NCBI GenBank assembly: GCA_010909725.1
Contig: JAACMV010000001.1
Coordinates: 593,533-657,532 of the forward strand
DNA: 64,000 bases
Reading direction: 5' to 3'
Source of the DNA: Picochlorum sp. 'celeri'
Taxonomy: Eukaryota; Chlorophyta; Trebouxiophyceae
The notes beneath the pieces were generated by a model that was not told the DNA's origin, made no database searches, and was given only the letters and a program-made list of their open reading frames with translations. Each line of letters starts with the position of its first letter. Positions within the stretch are counted from its first letter, which is position 1. Both the position numbers and the translations under genes were made by a program. Positions 55,015-64,000 of this stretch are shown here, in pieces.

Positions 55015-55251
55015 ATGTCCCACCTGACTGAGATGAAGGCCGTCAGCACTGCTGTCGGGGCCAGGATGGCCAAATCAGCAAATTTGAACACAGCCATATG
55101 TGAATTAATTGAACTTTATTTTGAAGAGAGGAAAATCGAGGGTGCTCTTTTGTTCCGTCACTGGAAGGAGTGCACTCTTCGGTTGAACACCTTGTTTGAT
55201 CGGACGTATAGGAAAGCCTTTTCTTTTGAGAAACTGATCTCTGATCAGTGA
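55015..55251 (+). CDS. Small hypothetical helical protein
   Basis: 78 residues, single exon. The sequence is helix-rich and charged (MSHLTEMKAVSTAVGARMAK, NTAICELIELYFEERKIEGA, LFRHWKECTLRLNTLFDRTY) with no signal peptide or membrane span. A TATAAAAG element lies about 20 bp upstream. I do not recognise a family. It shares a very short divergent promoter with the TMEM161 gene. Confidence 0.55.
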   Translation: MSHLTEMKAVSTAVGARMAKSANLNTAICELIELYFEERKIEGALLFRHWKECTLRLNTLFDRTYRKAFSFEKLISDQ

Positions 55252-55327
55252 TTAGATCCGGGCTTCTTCGTATCCAACGAAGAGCCATTAAATTAAATCA
55301 TTGATATATTTTTATCAATATCTCAGG

Positions 55328-56263
55328 ATGAACAGAGTTCTACGGGATCATCACCCAACCAGAGGCATGGTTGGTAGTGGTCAGGTTGCAACATGTGTCT
55401 CTTCTCTGAAAAACCTTCGTCCACGGAGGAATGCATCATGTTCTTTACAATTTTCACCTTCACTATATAGTCGTATCTTGGTTAGAGCATCAGCGGGTGA
55501 TGGTAGTGAAGATTCGAAAGACGTGGGCAATGCTGGTGGTGGTGGTGGGCAGGGGGGGCCTATTCCACCGTCTGCACCGCCCATGTCGACGAGCGATGAC
55601 TCGGGTGACAACGTGTCATCATCTCAGAAGGATTCTTTATGGCCTGATTGGTTGAGTAAGGATGATGTGCAGACAGTTGCCATTGCTGTTGCCTTGTCCT
55701 ACACAATCAGGCTGTTGATAGCCGAGCCTCGATTCATTCCATCACTATCAATGTACCCCACGTTCGATATCGGGGATCGTCTGGTAGCAGAAAAGATTAC
55801 ATACAGATTTGTTAGAAGTCCCGAGACAGAGGATGTTGTGATTTTCCACCCAGCCAAGGGGGTTGGACGAGGAGGAGGATTGTTGGATGATGATGTCTTC
55901 ATCAAAAGGATCGTTGCCGTCCAGGGGGATACAGTGCAGGTGAAAAATGGCAAACTCATCGTGAATGGTGTGGCTCGAAGTGAGCCATACATCAATGAAA
56001 AGCCAAAGTATACGCTGGCTCCCTTTGTTGTACCTCCATGCCATGTGTTTGTTATGGGAGATAATAGAAATAATAGTTACGACTCCCACATCTGGGGTCC
56101 ACTGCCTACAGAGAATATTATAGGAAGGGCTGTATGGAAGTACTGGCCTCTGACCAAGTTTGGACCACTGCAGGACTGGAGTGATCTCAGTAAACTTGAA
56201 GAGACCCAACTTGTGTCACGAGCTCCGCCCCTCAAGGGTAACGGTACCTCTTCTATCGGATAA
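55328..56263 (+). CDS. PLSP1: Plastid type I signal peptidase (Plsp/TPP)
   Basis: 311 residues from the ATG at 55328. A long transit-like leader ([20 protein letters not shown]) ends near a Gly-rich linker. The membrane anchor is [20 protein letters not shown] and the catalytic serine sits in [20 protein letters not shown]. The general-base lysine is in [16 protein letters not shown], and the C-terminal [20 protein letters not shown] is the usual family box. Plant thylakoidal processing peptidase removes lumen-targeting signals; the same enzyme can act in the envelope. The Ser-Lys dyad is intact. Confidence 0.92.
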   Translation: MNRVLRDHHPTRGMVGSGQVATCVSSLKNLRPRRNASCSLQFSPSLYSRILVRASAGDGSEDSKDVGNAGGGGGQGGPIPPSAPPMSTSDDSGDNVSSSQKDSLWPDWLSKDDVQTVAIAVALSYTIRLLIAEPRFIPSLSMYPTFDIGDRLVAEKITYRFVRSPETEDVVIFHPAKGVGRGGGLLDDDVFIKRIVAVQGDTVQVKNGKLIVNGVARSEPYINEKPKYTLAPFVVPPCHVFVMGDNRNNSYDSHIWGPLPTENIIGRAVWKYWPLTKFGPLQDWSDLSKLEETQLVSRAPPLKGNGTSSIG

Positions 56264-56316
56264 TAATTGCAAGTTTTACAGGTTTCACGAACCGCGGATG
56301 GATGAGAGAATGGATG

Positions 56317-56693
56317 TTAGGACATGCATGATTCCTCTAAACGATAGATAGAAAATGACTGCAGCATCGGTGTCGTATGAGTACTCATTCGCCCATTAAT
56401 TCATCAATCTAGGTGTAACACGTACCGAATGGAATACCCAAGACTATCATACTAATCAATCCGAGCAAGAGAACTGCAAACAAAGTATCCACTGCCTTGT
56501 ATACAAGACTTCGCACAGATCTAGACACAATGAGACATGTGATTCCTGTGATGACTACATATAACATCACCATTTCCTTTGCAAACACCTCATCAGGGTT
56601 GATGTGTCCCGTCTGAATCGTTCTTGTGAGGATTTCTACCGCAGACTGTGCGTCTGCTTGTATCGTTGCAGCTAGTCGATATATGGACTCCAT
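56317..56693 (-). CDS. Small hypothetical two-span membrane protein
   Basis: Exon 1 is 56693-56426 and encodes ESIYRLAATIQADAQSAVEI, a polar stretch with a GHINPDEVFAKE element, and two hydrophobic segments (MLYVVITGITCLIVS and VDTLFAVLLLGLISMIVLG). A GTACGT donor follows. The most economical last exon is 56336-56317 (after TCGTTTAG), ending GIPFEESCMS. Without splicing the frame ends FGTCYT at 56409. I do not recognise the family. The 3' exon choice is uncertain. Confidence 0.45.
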
Positions 56694-56789
56694 ACTTATT
56701 ATTTTATTATTATTACATCATTTTTTGATTAATAATGATGTGTCTGGATGGACATTCTGGCATACATGGAACACTGTCAGCAAGCTCAT

Positions 56790-58208
56790 TTACTTGCTGT
56801 ACACCTTTTTGAAACGTTCCACTGCCTCGAGGATGTTTTCTCTGTGACCAAAGGCAGAAGCACGCACAAACCCTTCACCTGCGGCACCGAACCCACTTCC
56901 TGGTGTGGTGACAATATCACACTTTTCAAGGATTTCAGCGAATACATCCCAGGAGTCTCTGCCTGGGAACCCAACCCATACATATGGTGCATTGTCTCCA
57001 CCGTACACAGTGAATCCCATGTCCTCGAAGGTTTTGCGGAGAATCTTGGCATTTTCCTTGTAGTACGCAACCAGTTCGTTCATCTCTTTCCATCCTTCAT
57101 CTTCCATGCATGCAATACCACCTGCTTGGGAGATTACAGAGGCACCATTGAAGACTGTGGTTGCAACTCGAACGAAACTCTGCGCGACTGGAGATCCATC
57201 CTCGAACTTGAGTTTGTCAGAAATGACTGTCCATCCGAGTCGGATACCGGTGAATCCAGCGTATTTGGAGAAGGAGCAGGTTTCAATGGCACATTCCTCA
57301 GCTCCAGGGATTTCAAAGATGCTGCGTGGGCAGTTATCATCCTCAATGAAGAGAGCATATGCAGCATCATAGACGATGATTGATCCATTCTTTCTTGCGA
57401 AATTGACAAGTTCTGTGAGCTGTTCCCTTGTTGCAGCAGAGCCTGTTGGGTTGTTTGGAGAGCAGAAGAAAATAATGTCAGTCCTTGGTACCTTTGACAG
57501 ATCAGGGAAGAAGTCATTCTCTGGTCGGCACTCCATATATGTAATGCCATCAAAGTTGCTTCCATTATAATCGCCAGTCATTCCCATGATGACTGAAGAA
57601 TCAACATACACTGGGTATGCTGGATCTTGAAGAGCCACAGTGACATCCTCTCCAAACATCATCTGCATGCGGCCAATATCGCACTTGGATCCATCAGATA
57701 CATAAATATCATTTGGAGTGAGTCCAGTATTTGCATACAATCTGTTGAAAATTGCCTCTCGAATAGGAGCATACCCCTGCTCTGGACCATATCCCTTGTA
57801 TCCTTCCAGAGTCCCCATGGCCTCTGCTCCCTTCATCAGTCCGTTCACAATATATGGTGGAATTGGCTCAGTTGTATCTCCAATGCCAAGGGAAATAAGC
57901 TTGGCATCAGGATTGGCTTCCTGGTGTGCATTACGGCGGCGAGCAATCTGCCAACGAAAAGAAAAATGATTGTCAACCTTTAGCGTCGAGGGCACTCTAT
58001 CATACATACAATACACACCTCTGGGAACAAATATCCAGCCTGAAGCTTTTGAATATTCTTATTCCTCTTGACCTGTGTCGTGGCTACAATCAACATGGAG
58101 AGATTGATGTCTCAATGCACACACATCATCATCATGGTCACAACATGAATCCAACATACCTTCACACACCACACGCATTGATCTCTGACCCTTCATCGAT
58201 CTGCACAT
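56790..58208 (-). CDS. dapL: LL-diaminopimelate aminotransferase
   Basis: Exons 58208-58160, 58083-58019 and 57947-56790 (introns GTATGT...TTGTAG and GTGTGT...GGCAG); ~423 residues. The joins give ATTQVKRNKNIQKLQAGYLF and then PEIARRRNAHQEANPDAK, as in plant DapL/AGD2-family enzymes. Fold-type I motifs: LISLGIGDTTEPIPPYIVNG, DPAYPVYVDSSVIMG, FFCSPNNPTGSAATREQL, and the PLP lysine in ETCSFSKYAGFTGIRLGW. It converts tetrahydrodipicolinate to LL-DAP in one step of plastid lysine synthesis. The leader before the core is short, so a further 5' exon may be missing. The gene reads downstream toward the 56.7-kb gene. Confidence 0.92.
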
Positions 58209-58951
58209 ACACCATCAGGACATGAAAGGCGCCATACCAAGACTCTGATCCACATGGGAGACCAACCAACCACACCAAGACGAGTGGGTACCCACATGGG
58301 CTCCATGGCCCTGAAACGCTCACATCAACAACAGTATCAACTATAACACACAGATCATAAATCATACCTAGTCAGTGAGGCCCTGTGGGTGGATTTCTGA
58401 ACGAATGTATTAGACATGGTTGTCGACATGTGGCTACAAATGGGTCCAATCGGTGGCTTCTACTCGATTACTCAACTCACGGATTTCAGGTATTCGTTAT
58501 TAATAACAATAAATCAGCGGAGATCAAATAGTGAGACACACGCATCGGAAAGGCAGCACAATGTGAGGCAGAGCGAGTGGTGGCTATTATAATGTTCAAT
58601 TTAAGAAACTCTTGATCGATTTCAGCATCCGAATATCCCACCAATGAAACGACAACCGAAGATGATTGAAAGCAATTCCACATATTTATGATATAGAAAG
58701 GGTATACGAATTACCTCGTATCGGTTTTATCGTAGATCCTTGCATCGAAAGCAACCAATTTGCTTTGCTCCTTGTTCCCTGGAATACGAAACGTATTAGG
58801 TGAGCTATTGGGGTATATTGATTTATAGATGAAATTGCTAGTTGTTTTAGAGGTTGCGGTGCTTAGGGTTTGCGGGTCACACTGACAGCAGTGACGTGTG
58901 TTTTTTTGCAGGGAAGGACTGACGACGTATACTTTGATCAGTGTGGCAAGT
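58209..58951. other. Divergent intergenic region (DapL / repeat protein)
   Basis: About 740 bp. It may hold a transit-peptide exon of DapL and the 5' UTR of the downstream gene (a TTTTTTTGCAG acceptor-like site at 58911). Two unsupported open frames are present: plus 58416-58592 (58 codons) and minus 58486-58683 (65 codons). They overlap each other and neither is recognisable. Confidence 0.45.
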
Positions 58952-60187
58952 ATGGTTGCAAGATATAGAAGAGAAGTACTATCTGCTCTTACACGGATCG
59001 GGAGGTGTGTGCTGCGTGGGCAGGAGCATGCACATGCTTGTGTGAGTCAGGGTTGTGCCGGGATGGCAGTGATGGCTCGGTCACATCATACGTCACATGG
59101 AATATGGACGGTATACTCGCATTCGAGAGTGATGTGTAGTTTTATAAAGCGGGATGCTACGTCGATGATGGTTATGAGGTATGGGACGTCTGGGGCGCCC
59201 TCTGGGGCTGATATTGCACAGAAGATATTGTCATGTGATGATCCATCAAATTTAGGACCTATTAGCTTGAGTGGATTGAAGGCAGATGGATTGTCGGCGG
59301 TGGCTCGTGCAGCAGCGACGTCAGAGGTGACGGATGAAGCATTTCTGAATGAATTAGTGGACAAGGCCACACGGGGATTGCCTCAGCTGTCTCCAGCTGA
59401 TGTATGCAATATCATAGAGAGCTTTTCTGAGCTTGGATGCTATTCAATCGAGTTCAAAGATGCTGTATCGGATTTTGTCATGGCCAACGTGGAGTCTTTC
59501 TCTGGTGATATGTTGGGGCACACGCTGAGATCATTTGCAAAAATGGGATATTATGACGATGATTTACTCGAAGGTGTTTTGACGTATATGGCAGCAAATA
59601 AAGAGAAATTTAGTGCAGAGAATGTCGCGGATGTTGTGTATGCGTTCTCCAAGTGTGGGTTCTGCCATCCAGATTTGGTTCAGTTGGTCAATAAAGCAGG
59701 AGAGTTGTTGCAAAAAGAAGCTTTGCATGATAAAGGGGAAGCCATTGCAAGTATAATTGATGCCTATTCAAGAGTTGGATGTACAGAATCTGATATAGTG
59801 GAGGACCTCATCCTACGCGTGACACAAGACCCTGATATTGTATCTGTTGATCCCTTGGCCAAGACTCTTGTGGCTGCCATCCGCTTGGGAAGCGAGGATC
59901 AGGCAATGATTAATAAAGTCATCGGATCATTGGTGAAAAGAATAGATGATTTGAATTCTGAACTCATTGTGGAATCGATCAAAGCATTGGGTGGTCTTGG
60001 TTTTCGACACGATGCACTCCTTGACATTGCAGTGGACAAGGTTCTTCCACAGCGCCACAAAGACTTCTCTAAAGACGATCTGGAAGACATATTAACCTCA
60101 CTGAACAAGCTTGGATATTACAGTAAGAAGCTCGTCTCACTTTTGGAGCAGAAGGGTAAAATACATGTACAGAATGGCAGTTCATGA
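58952..60187 (+). CDS. Organelle helical-repeat (HPR/FAST-like) protein
   Basis: 411 residues from the ATG at 58952. The leader is Arg-rich and acid-poor (MVARYRREVLSALTRIGRCV). From about residue 140 the chain is built of ~36-38-residue helical hairpins with a recurring pattern: SPADVCNIIESFSELGCYSI, SGDMLGHTLRSFAKMGYYDD, SAENVADVVYAFSKCGFCHP, SKDDLEDILTSLNKLGYYSK. This L..A...F.KLGY..  spacing resembles the heptatricopeptide/FASTK and OPR helical-repeat proteins that bind organelle RNA. No RAP or nuclease domain is attached. RNA target unknown; plastid or mitochondrial location inferred from the leader. Confidence 0.65.
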   Translation: MVARYRREVLSALTRIGRCVLRGQEHAHACVSQGCAGMAVMARSHHTSHGIWTVYSHSRVMCSFIKRDATSMMVMRYGTSGAPSGADIAQKILSCDDPSNLGPISLSGLKADGLSAVARAAATSEVTDEAFLNELVDKATRGLPQLSPADVCNIIESFSELGCYSIEFKDAVSDFVMANVESFSGDMLGHTLRSFAKMGYYDDDLLEGVLTYMAANKEKFSAENVADVVYAFSKCGFCHPDLVQLVNKAGELLQKEALHDKGEAIASIIDAYSRVGCTESDIVEDLILRVTQDPDIVSVDPLAKTLVAAIRLGSEDQAMINKVIGSLVKRIDDLNSELIVESIKALGGLGFRHDALLDIAVDKVLPQRHKDFSKDDLEDILTSLNKLGYYSKKLVSLLEQKGKIHVQNGSS

Positions 60188-60215
60188 TTTCTTTGTATTT
60201 TTTTCATGTCATGTT

Positions 60216-60624
60216 TCATTCAGCCATATCACGCATCGTCTCCTCCGCTGCCAAAATTTCCTTGACCCTTTTTTTGGATTCGGCATCCTTTATCTTTATC
60301 CCACGCACAACGGTGTTTTTTCTCAATCGGACGCCTTTCCGTTTTGTCTTTTTATTTGACACAGTTGCACCCAACTTTGATACAGCCTTGGGCTTCCTAT
60401 TCGAATCAATCTCTAATTTTTTCATGATGTTCAGTGTCTCTTCATTCTGCTTTTTGCGCTCAATCTTCTTCTTCTGCTTCTCTCGCTCCTCTTTTTCCTC
60501 TGCATGCGAACACGGGTTTTCGTCATTAAAAACACAGGATTAGCGCCATTTCGCCATAGAACGTACTTCGTAGAGCATATTGATGGGCTTGATGCCGTAG
60601 TTTTCTGTTATTCTTCTTACTCAT
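60216..60624 (-). CDS. Small highly basic, probably nucleolar protein
   Basis: Exons 60624-60567 and 60499-60216, intron 60566-60500 (GTACGT...ATGCAG), phase 1, 113 residues. The start MSKKNNRKLRHQAHQYALRK joins EEKEEREKQKKKIERKKQNE, then a basic region (NKKTKRKGVRLRKNTVVRGI) and DAESKKRVKEILAAEETMRD. Lys and Arg are about one third of residues. This composition fits small ribosome-biogenesis proteins, but no named family is recognised. Convergent with the repeat protein, 28 bp between stops. Confidence 0.7.
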
Positions 60625-60936
60625 GGCGATCGGGGGTTGTCAAGTCGACTCGTCAGCAGCATGCAATTGTATTTTACAACGCTCAATCTACGCAATTCTT
60701 CTGATTATATTCTTGGTATTTTCTTTCAAAACAATTATTGCACGCCTGAATGACATATGCTCAGACAGGCCTCGGGTCTGCCGGATCATGAGAATATTTT
60801 CTGGATTCATTTTTCTTTCACAGTATCCATGGTGTACGCACCAATAGTAGTAGGTCTTGGTCTTGCTCGACAGAATGTATCTATTTCAACTCCCTGAGGA
60901 TTTAGTCGACTGTCTCTCTTCATATTCTCCCTCGGA
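60625..60936. other. Intergenic stretch with homology to the flank of the second gene copy
   Basis: About 312 bp downstream of the first copy of the duplicated gene. Blocks such as GCATGCAAT-GTATTTTACAACGCT and CAG-CAGGCCTC-GG recur in altered form at about 62870-63040, downstream of the second copy. No gene recognised. Confidence 0.55.
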
Positions 60937-62220
60937 CTAGGTAGAATCTTCTCCAGAGTTGAGTGGATATGCCAATGGCTTTTCTGTATCAGTGTTTATT
61001 TGGGTAGACATGAGGTCTTTCAAGCCCTCCAAGGCACTGCTGTGCCCTGATTTCGTGCCACTCCCGCTGAACTCGATCAGACGACGCTGGTACTCCAACA
61101 CATTCGGCAACTGGCCGTAGTTGGTGGGCATCAGCTTTCTTCTCCTGTCAAGGGGAAGTCTCACACAGTCGGGATCAAGCAAATCCATCAGCTCCACCAA
61201 CAGCTGCTGGAACAGCAGCACCCTCGACCACTTGTTCAGGGGGAAGGCAGTCTCGCCCATCCAAGGCTCTCTCTTTGTCAGCTCGCAAATATCCTCTTCA
61301 ATCTCAGCAAACCAATACCTGAACGATTCATCCGCCTCCAACTTCTTGTGGAAGTCGCCATAACTCATGGTATAATGCCTCTCTGCCCCCATCTTGGTGG
61401 TGATCATGTAGGTACCGATGGCGCGTTGGTGCCCGCGAGAAATGCGAAGCAACGGCTTCTCTGGGAAAATAGGGCACCCAATCTCTGATCTCTGCTTGTG
61501 ACTCAGGATGATCTCCTCACGAGACTGCCTCATGCGAGCACCTGGGTGACTCCTATTGGGCCCTTGCGCATACCAAGATTCCAGATAGGTGGGCGATGCG
61601 CACAGCACAAATCGGATGGCTTCCACCATCACAAACAGTGTGTCTGACCCTTGAGGGTTGCCACGCTGAAGGAAGGAGTTCTCTCTGGGACCCTCTCGAC
61701 GAAGAACCTCCACGAAACCCAGAAACTGTGCCAGACAGAACATAAAATATCTGACCTCCAACTTTGCGTGCATTTCGTCCACATCAAAACACTGGTCAGA
61801 CACCAAATGCCACAAGCGCTGTTCCACATCAATAGCTGATTCTAACAATGGGCCCCTGTACCTTGCGATCACACCTTGCAGCTCTCTGAACTGCTGCTGA
61901 AACTGCTTTTCTCTCTCGAGTTCAATCGCCAGCTCTGCCTTTTTGCTCTCAAGGGACATCCCGGAGAAGAAGTTGATGGCAACACTGGTTGTTGCCAAAA
62001 CAGCACTAAGGACCACAGCAATCTCAGAGTTCATCCCTAATGCAGGGAGAAACGCGTCAAGACTCAAATTAGCAGTCACCAGTCGAGTCTTGGCTTGCCT
62101 ACTAAGAATGCCGGCACGTCGGGGTCGTCTCAAGAAGAGTTCATTGCTACCATTATTCCAGAAGGAGTGGATTGGAGTTTGTTGGGCTATTCCCCGTCTA
62201 AGACATACGCCCATCGCCAT
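60937..62220 (-). CDS. Uncharacterised organelle-type protein, copy A
   Basis: 427 residues from the ATG at 62220. An Arg-rich leader (~55 residues, LRRPRRAGILSRQAKTRLVT) is followed by one hydrophobic span (EIAVVLSAVLATTSVAINFF) and a coiled coil (ESKKAELAIELEREKQFQQQ). The core has ARYRGPLLESAIDVEQRLWH, YFMFCLAQFLGFVEVLRREG, FVMVEAIRFVLCASPTYLES, GTYMITTKMGAERHYTMSYG and LLFQQLLVELMDLLDPDCVR. I know this RYRGPLLESA-type core only from uncharacterised algal and plant proteins. The copy ends LAYPLNSGEDST. The span and leader suggest an organelle membrane protein. Confidence 0.75.
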   Translation of the reverse strand: MAMGVCLRRGIAQQTPIHSFWNNGSNELFLRRPRRAGILSRQAKTRLVTANLSLDAFLPALGMNSEIAVVLSAVLATTSVAINFFSGMSLESKKAELAIELEREKQFQQQFRELQGVIARYRGPLLESAIDVEQRLWHLVSDQCFDVDEMHAKLEVRYFMFCLAQFLGFVEVLRREGPRENSFLQRGNPQGSDTLFVMVEAIRFVLCASPTYLESWYAQGPNRSHPGARMRQSREEIILSHKQRSEIGCPIFPEKPLLRISRGHQRAIGTYMITTKMGAERHYTMSYGDFHKKLEADESFRYWFAEIEEDICELTKREPWMGETAFPLNKWSRVLLFQQLLVELMDLLDPDCVRLPLDRRRKLMPTNYGQLPNVLEYQRRLIEFSGSGTKSGHSSALEGLKDLMSTQINTDTEKPLAYPLNSGEDST

Positions 62221-63077
62221 TATCGGCACACAATATAAATAATTTGTTCCAATGTGTCACAATAAGAAATTCCTAGGCTGGTACGTTGGTAATATCGTTC
62301 CTTTGAGAACTTTTTCGAAACCACCCCCGAGGGCGATTCAACAACTTTTTCTGCTCCGAATGAAATGCCAGATTGTCCTGATAGATCCTATCTATGACTG
62401 CTGTTACATAATAAATTCAAAAAACTTTCGAAATAACGAGTCCTGCGTCGAAGATGCTTGTTTATAGTTCAGTCCATGCGGCGCACGAATGGGTTCCTGA
62501 ATTTAATTCGTTTTTACGGCATCTGGCCAGATGGTTTTGCATGACCACCCCAATGTTCCTCTTCCTTGTCGGTCATGTTCCAGAACAATGGCATCTCCAA
62601 TAGCAGATAGATGACTTTCACCGCATCCTGTTGTCCGTTTCAAGCGCTTCCCATGAGGAAGATGATACAATGCTGCCCTCCACTAATAGGGTACCCACTT
62701 ATGTGGTCATGATGCAAGGGGCAATCTCTATCACGACAATAGTGAGAAGAAGACATTGTATTAAATCTGGTGATGTTTTGATCTTGGGGAGTGGTCATGT
62801 TGGTTTTGCTCCGTGTATGACTGTTCATAGTGTAGTGTGTGCTGTACCTTTTCCTTGAGCATATCATCATGAAAAGCATGCAATGGTATTTTACAACGCT
62901 ATATATGCGGTACTATCGATATTTGTTCAAAGCAAGTCACACATCATTAAAAACAATCGTTTGAAATATACACAGATAGGCCTCAGGCCCATCTACAGTG
63001 TGAGAAAATCTTCTTGATTCATTTTCAACATACAAGTAGCTAAGTACAGGAGCGGCGCACCCCATTTGTCCCACGTT
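62221..63077. other. Spacer between the two gene copies
   Basis: About 860 bp holding the promoter of copy A and the 3' flank of copy B. Short open frames on both strands (plus 62252-62467 and 62631-62858; minus 62640-62879) show no recognisable product. The part at 62870-63040 resembles the 3' flank of copy A. Confidence 0.5.
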
Positions 63078-64000
63078 TCAACGCAAGGATGAGGATGAAG
63101 TTGCACGCATCTCTTCAAATTCTTCATAAGATTCCTTCAAGTCTTCCATAGAGTTGAGTGGATATGCCAATGGCTTTTCTGTATCAGTGTTTATTTGAGT
63201 AGACATGAGGTCTTTCAAGCCCTCCAAGGCACTGCTGTGCCCTGATTTCGTGCCACTCCCGCTGAACTCGATCAGACGACGCTGGTACTCCAACACATTC
63301 GGCAACTGGCCGTAGTTGGTGGGCATCAGCTTTCTTCTCCTGTCAAGGGGAAGTCTCACACAGTCGGGATCAAGCAAATCCATCAGCTCCACCAACAGCT
63401 GCTGGAACAGCAGCACCCTCGACCACTTGTTCAGGGGGAAGGCAGTCTCGCCCATCCAAGGCTCTCTCTTTGTCAGCTCGCAAATATCCTCTTCAATCTC
63501 AGCAAACCAATACCTGAACGATTCATCCGCCTCCAACTTCTTGTGGAAGTCGCCATAACTCATGGTATAATGCCTCTCTGCCCCCATCTTGGTGGTGATC
63601 ATGTAGGTACCGATGGCGCGTTGGTGCCCGCGAGAAATGCGAAGCAACGGCTTCTCTGGGAAAATAGGGCACCCAATCTCTGATCTCTGCTTGTGACTCA
63701 GGATGATCTCCTCACGAGACTGCCTCATGCGAGCTCCTGGGTGGTTTCTGTTGGGTCCTTGTACATACCAAGATTCCAGATAGGTGGGCGATGCGCACAG
63801 CACAAATCGGATGGCTTCCACCATCACAAACAGTGTGTCTGACCCTTGAGGGTTGCCACGCTGAAGGAAGGAGTTCTCTCTGGGACCCTCTCGACGGACA
63901 ACCTCCACGAAACCCAGAAACTGCGCCACACAGAATGTGAAATATCTGACCTCCAACTTTGCATGCATTTCGTCCACATCAAAACACTGGTCAGACACCA
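63078..64000 (-). CDS. Uncharacterised organelle-type protein, copy B (5' end outside window)
   Basis: 306 codons visible; the frame is open to the window edge and begins inside the core (HLVSDQCFDVDEMHAKLEVR aligns with copy A). Differences from copy A in the shared core are few: FTFCVAQFLGFVEVV for FMFCLAQFLGFVEVL and WYVQGPNRNHPG for WYAQGPNRSHPG. The C-terminus is different: after LAYPLNS it runs MEDLKESYEEFEEMRATSSS and SLR, 17 residues longer than copy A. Both copies keep an intact frame, so neither is an evident pseudogene. Confidence 0.8.
   Translation of the reverse strand, partial: VSDQCFDVDEMHAKLEVRYFTFCVAQFLGFVEVVRREGPRENSFLQRGNPQGSDTLFVMVEAIRFVLCASPTYLESWYVQGPNRNHPGARMRQSREEIILSHKQRSEIGCPIFPEKPLLRISRGHQRAIGTYMITTKMGAERHYTMSYGDFHKKLEADESFRYWFAEIEEDICELTKREPWMGETAFPLNKWSRVLLFQQLLVELMDLLDPDCVRLPLDRRRKLMPTNYGQLPNVLEYQRRLIEFSGSGTKSGHSSALEGLKDLMSTQINTDTEKPLAYPLNSMEDLKESYEEFEEMRATSSSSLR

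Larger units (their letters stand above)
60957..64000. repeat. Tandem duplication spanning one gene and its 3' flank
   Basis: Two direct copies offset by 2195 bp: about 60957-61805 pairs with 63152-64000. The first ~580 bp are almost base-identical; one cluster of differences sits at about 61550-61610 versus 63735-63780. Similarity in the 3' flank is weaker. Confidence 0.9.

Noticed and set aside
58416..58683. Overlapping 58-codon plus and 65-codon minus frames
   Set aside because: They lie opposite each other without splice, motif or promoter evidence; kept only as a note on the spacer.
62252..62879. Short frames between the two gene copies
   Set aside because: Composition is not protein-like and no motif is present.

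Overview
The window is nuclear DNA from a eukaryote of the green lineage with a very compact genome. About 40 protein genes lie in 64 kb, on both strands. Most are interrupted by no more than a few GT-AG introns of about 50-175 nt (mostly 60-75). The green, primary-plastid assignment rests on a ferrochelatase with a C-terminal chlorophyll a/b-binding-type helix, a plastid-specific ribosomal protein PSRP6, a TGD2-type MCE protein, a thylakoid-type signal peptidase, LL-diaminopimelate aminotransferase and plastid FHA and ACT-repeat proteins. Their leaders look like plain transit peptides without a preceding signal peptide, which argues against a secondary plastid. I cannot name the species.

Layout: 1-8.7 kb holds the end of a PPWD1/CYP71 cyclophilin, a four-ACT-domain protein, an unknown gene, the tiny ribosomal gene eL41, Sec61 alpha, a plastid FHA protein, TAF8 and a ZNF593/Bud20 zinc finger. 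8.7-19 kb holds a HAD phosphatase, TGD2, WDR4/Trm82, a BSD-domain protein, exocyst Sec5 and the XPG/Rad2 nuclease. 19-28.9 kb is a run of minus-strand genes: PI4-kinase III alpha, a TUG/UBX protein, CAF-1 p60 and a GT32 glycosyltransferase. 29-35.3 kb holds PSRP6, an MPLKIP-like protein, an acidic protein, a two-motif plastid membrane protein, an unknown protein, ferrochelatase and a 60-residue membrane protein. 35.5-43 kb holds a GH38 alpha-mannosidase, UTP18, an AGFG/AGD14-type ArfGAP and an unknown membrane protein. 43-49.3 kb holds a 979-residue protein with an AlkB-like domain, eIF2B beta and Prp18. 49.4-60.6 kb holds EDEM3-like GH47, EMC7, TMEM161, plastid signal peptidase, DapL, a helical-repeat organelle protein and small unknowns. 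60.9-64 kb carries two near-identical copies of an uncharacterised organelle-type protein, the second cut by the window end.

There is no operon logic. These are housekeeping genes packed by space, with stop codons of convergent genes 8-26 bp apart and some same-strand neighbours 23-29 bp apart. Several genes concern the secretory pathway (Sec61 alpha, EMC7, EDEM, GH38, Sec5, ArfGAP, PI4K), RNA and ribosome biogenesis (UTP18, ZNF593, WDR4, Prp18, eL41, eIF2B beta) and plastid function. I saw no rRNA, tRNA, CRISPR array or recognisable transposon. The strongest genome-level oddity is the splice donors: of 31 introns I resolved, only one has A at position +4 (GTACGT and GTATGT types dominate), while +5 is G in 30.
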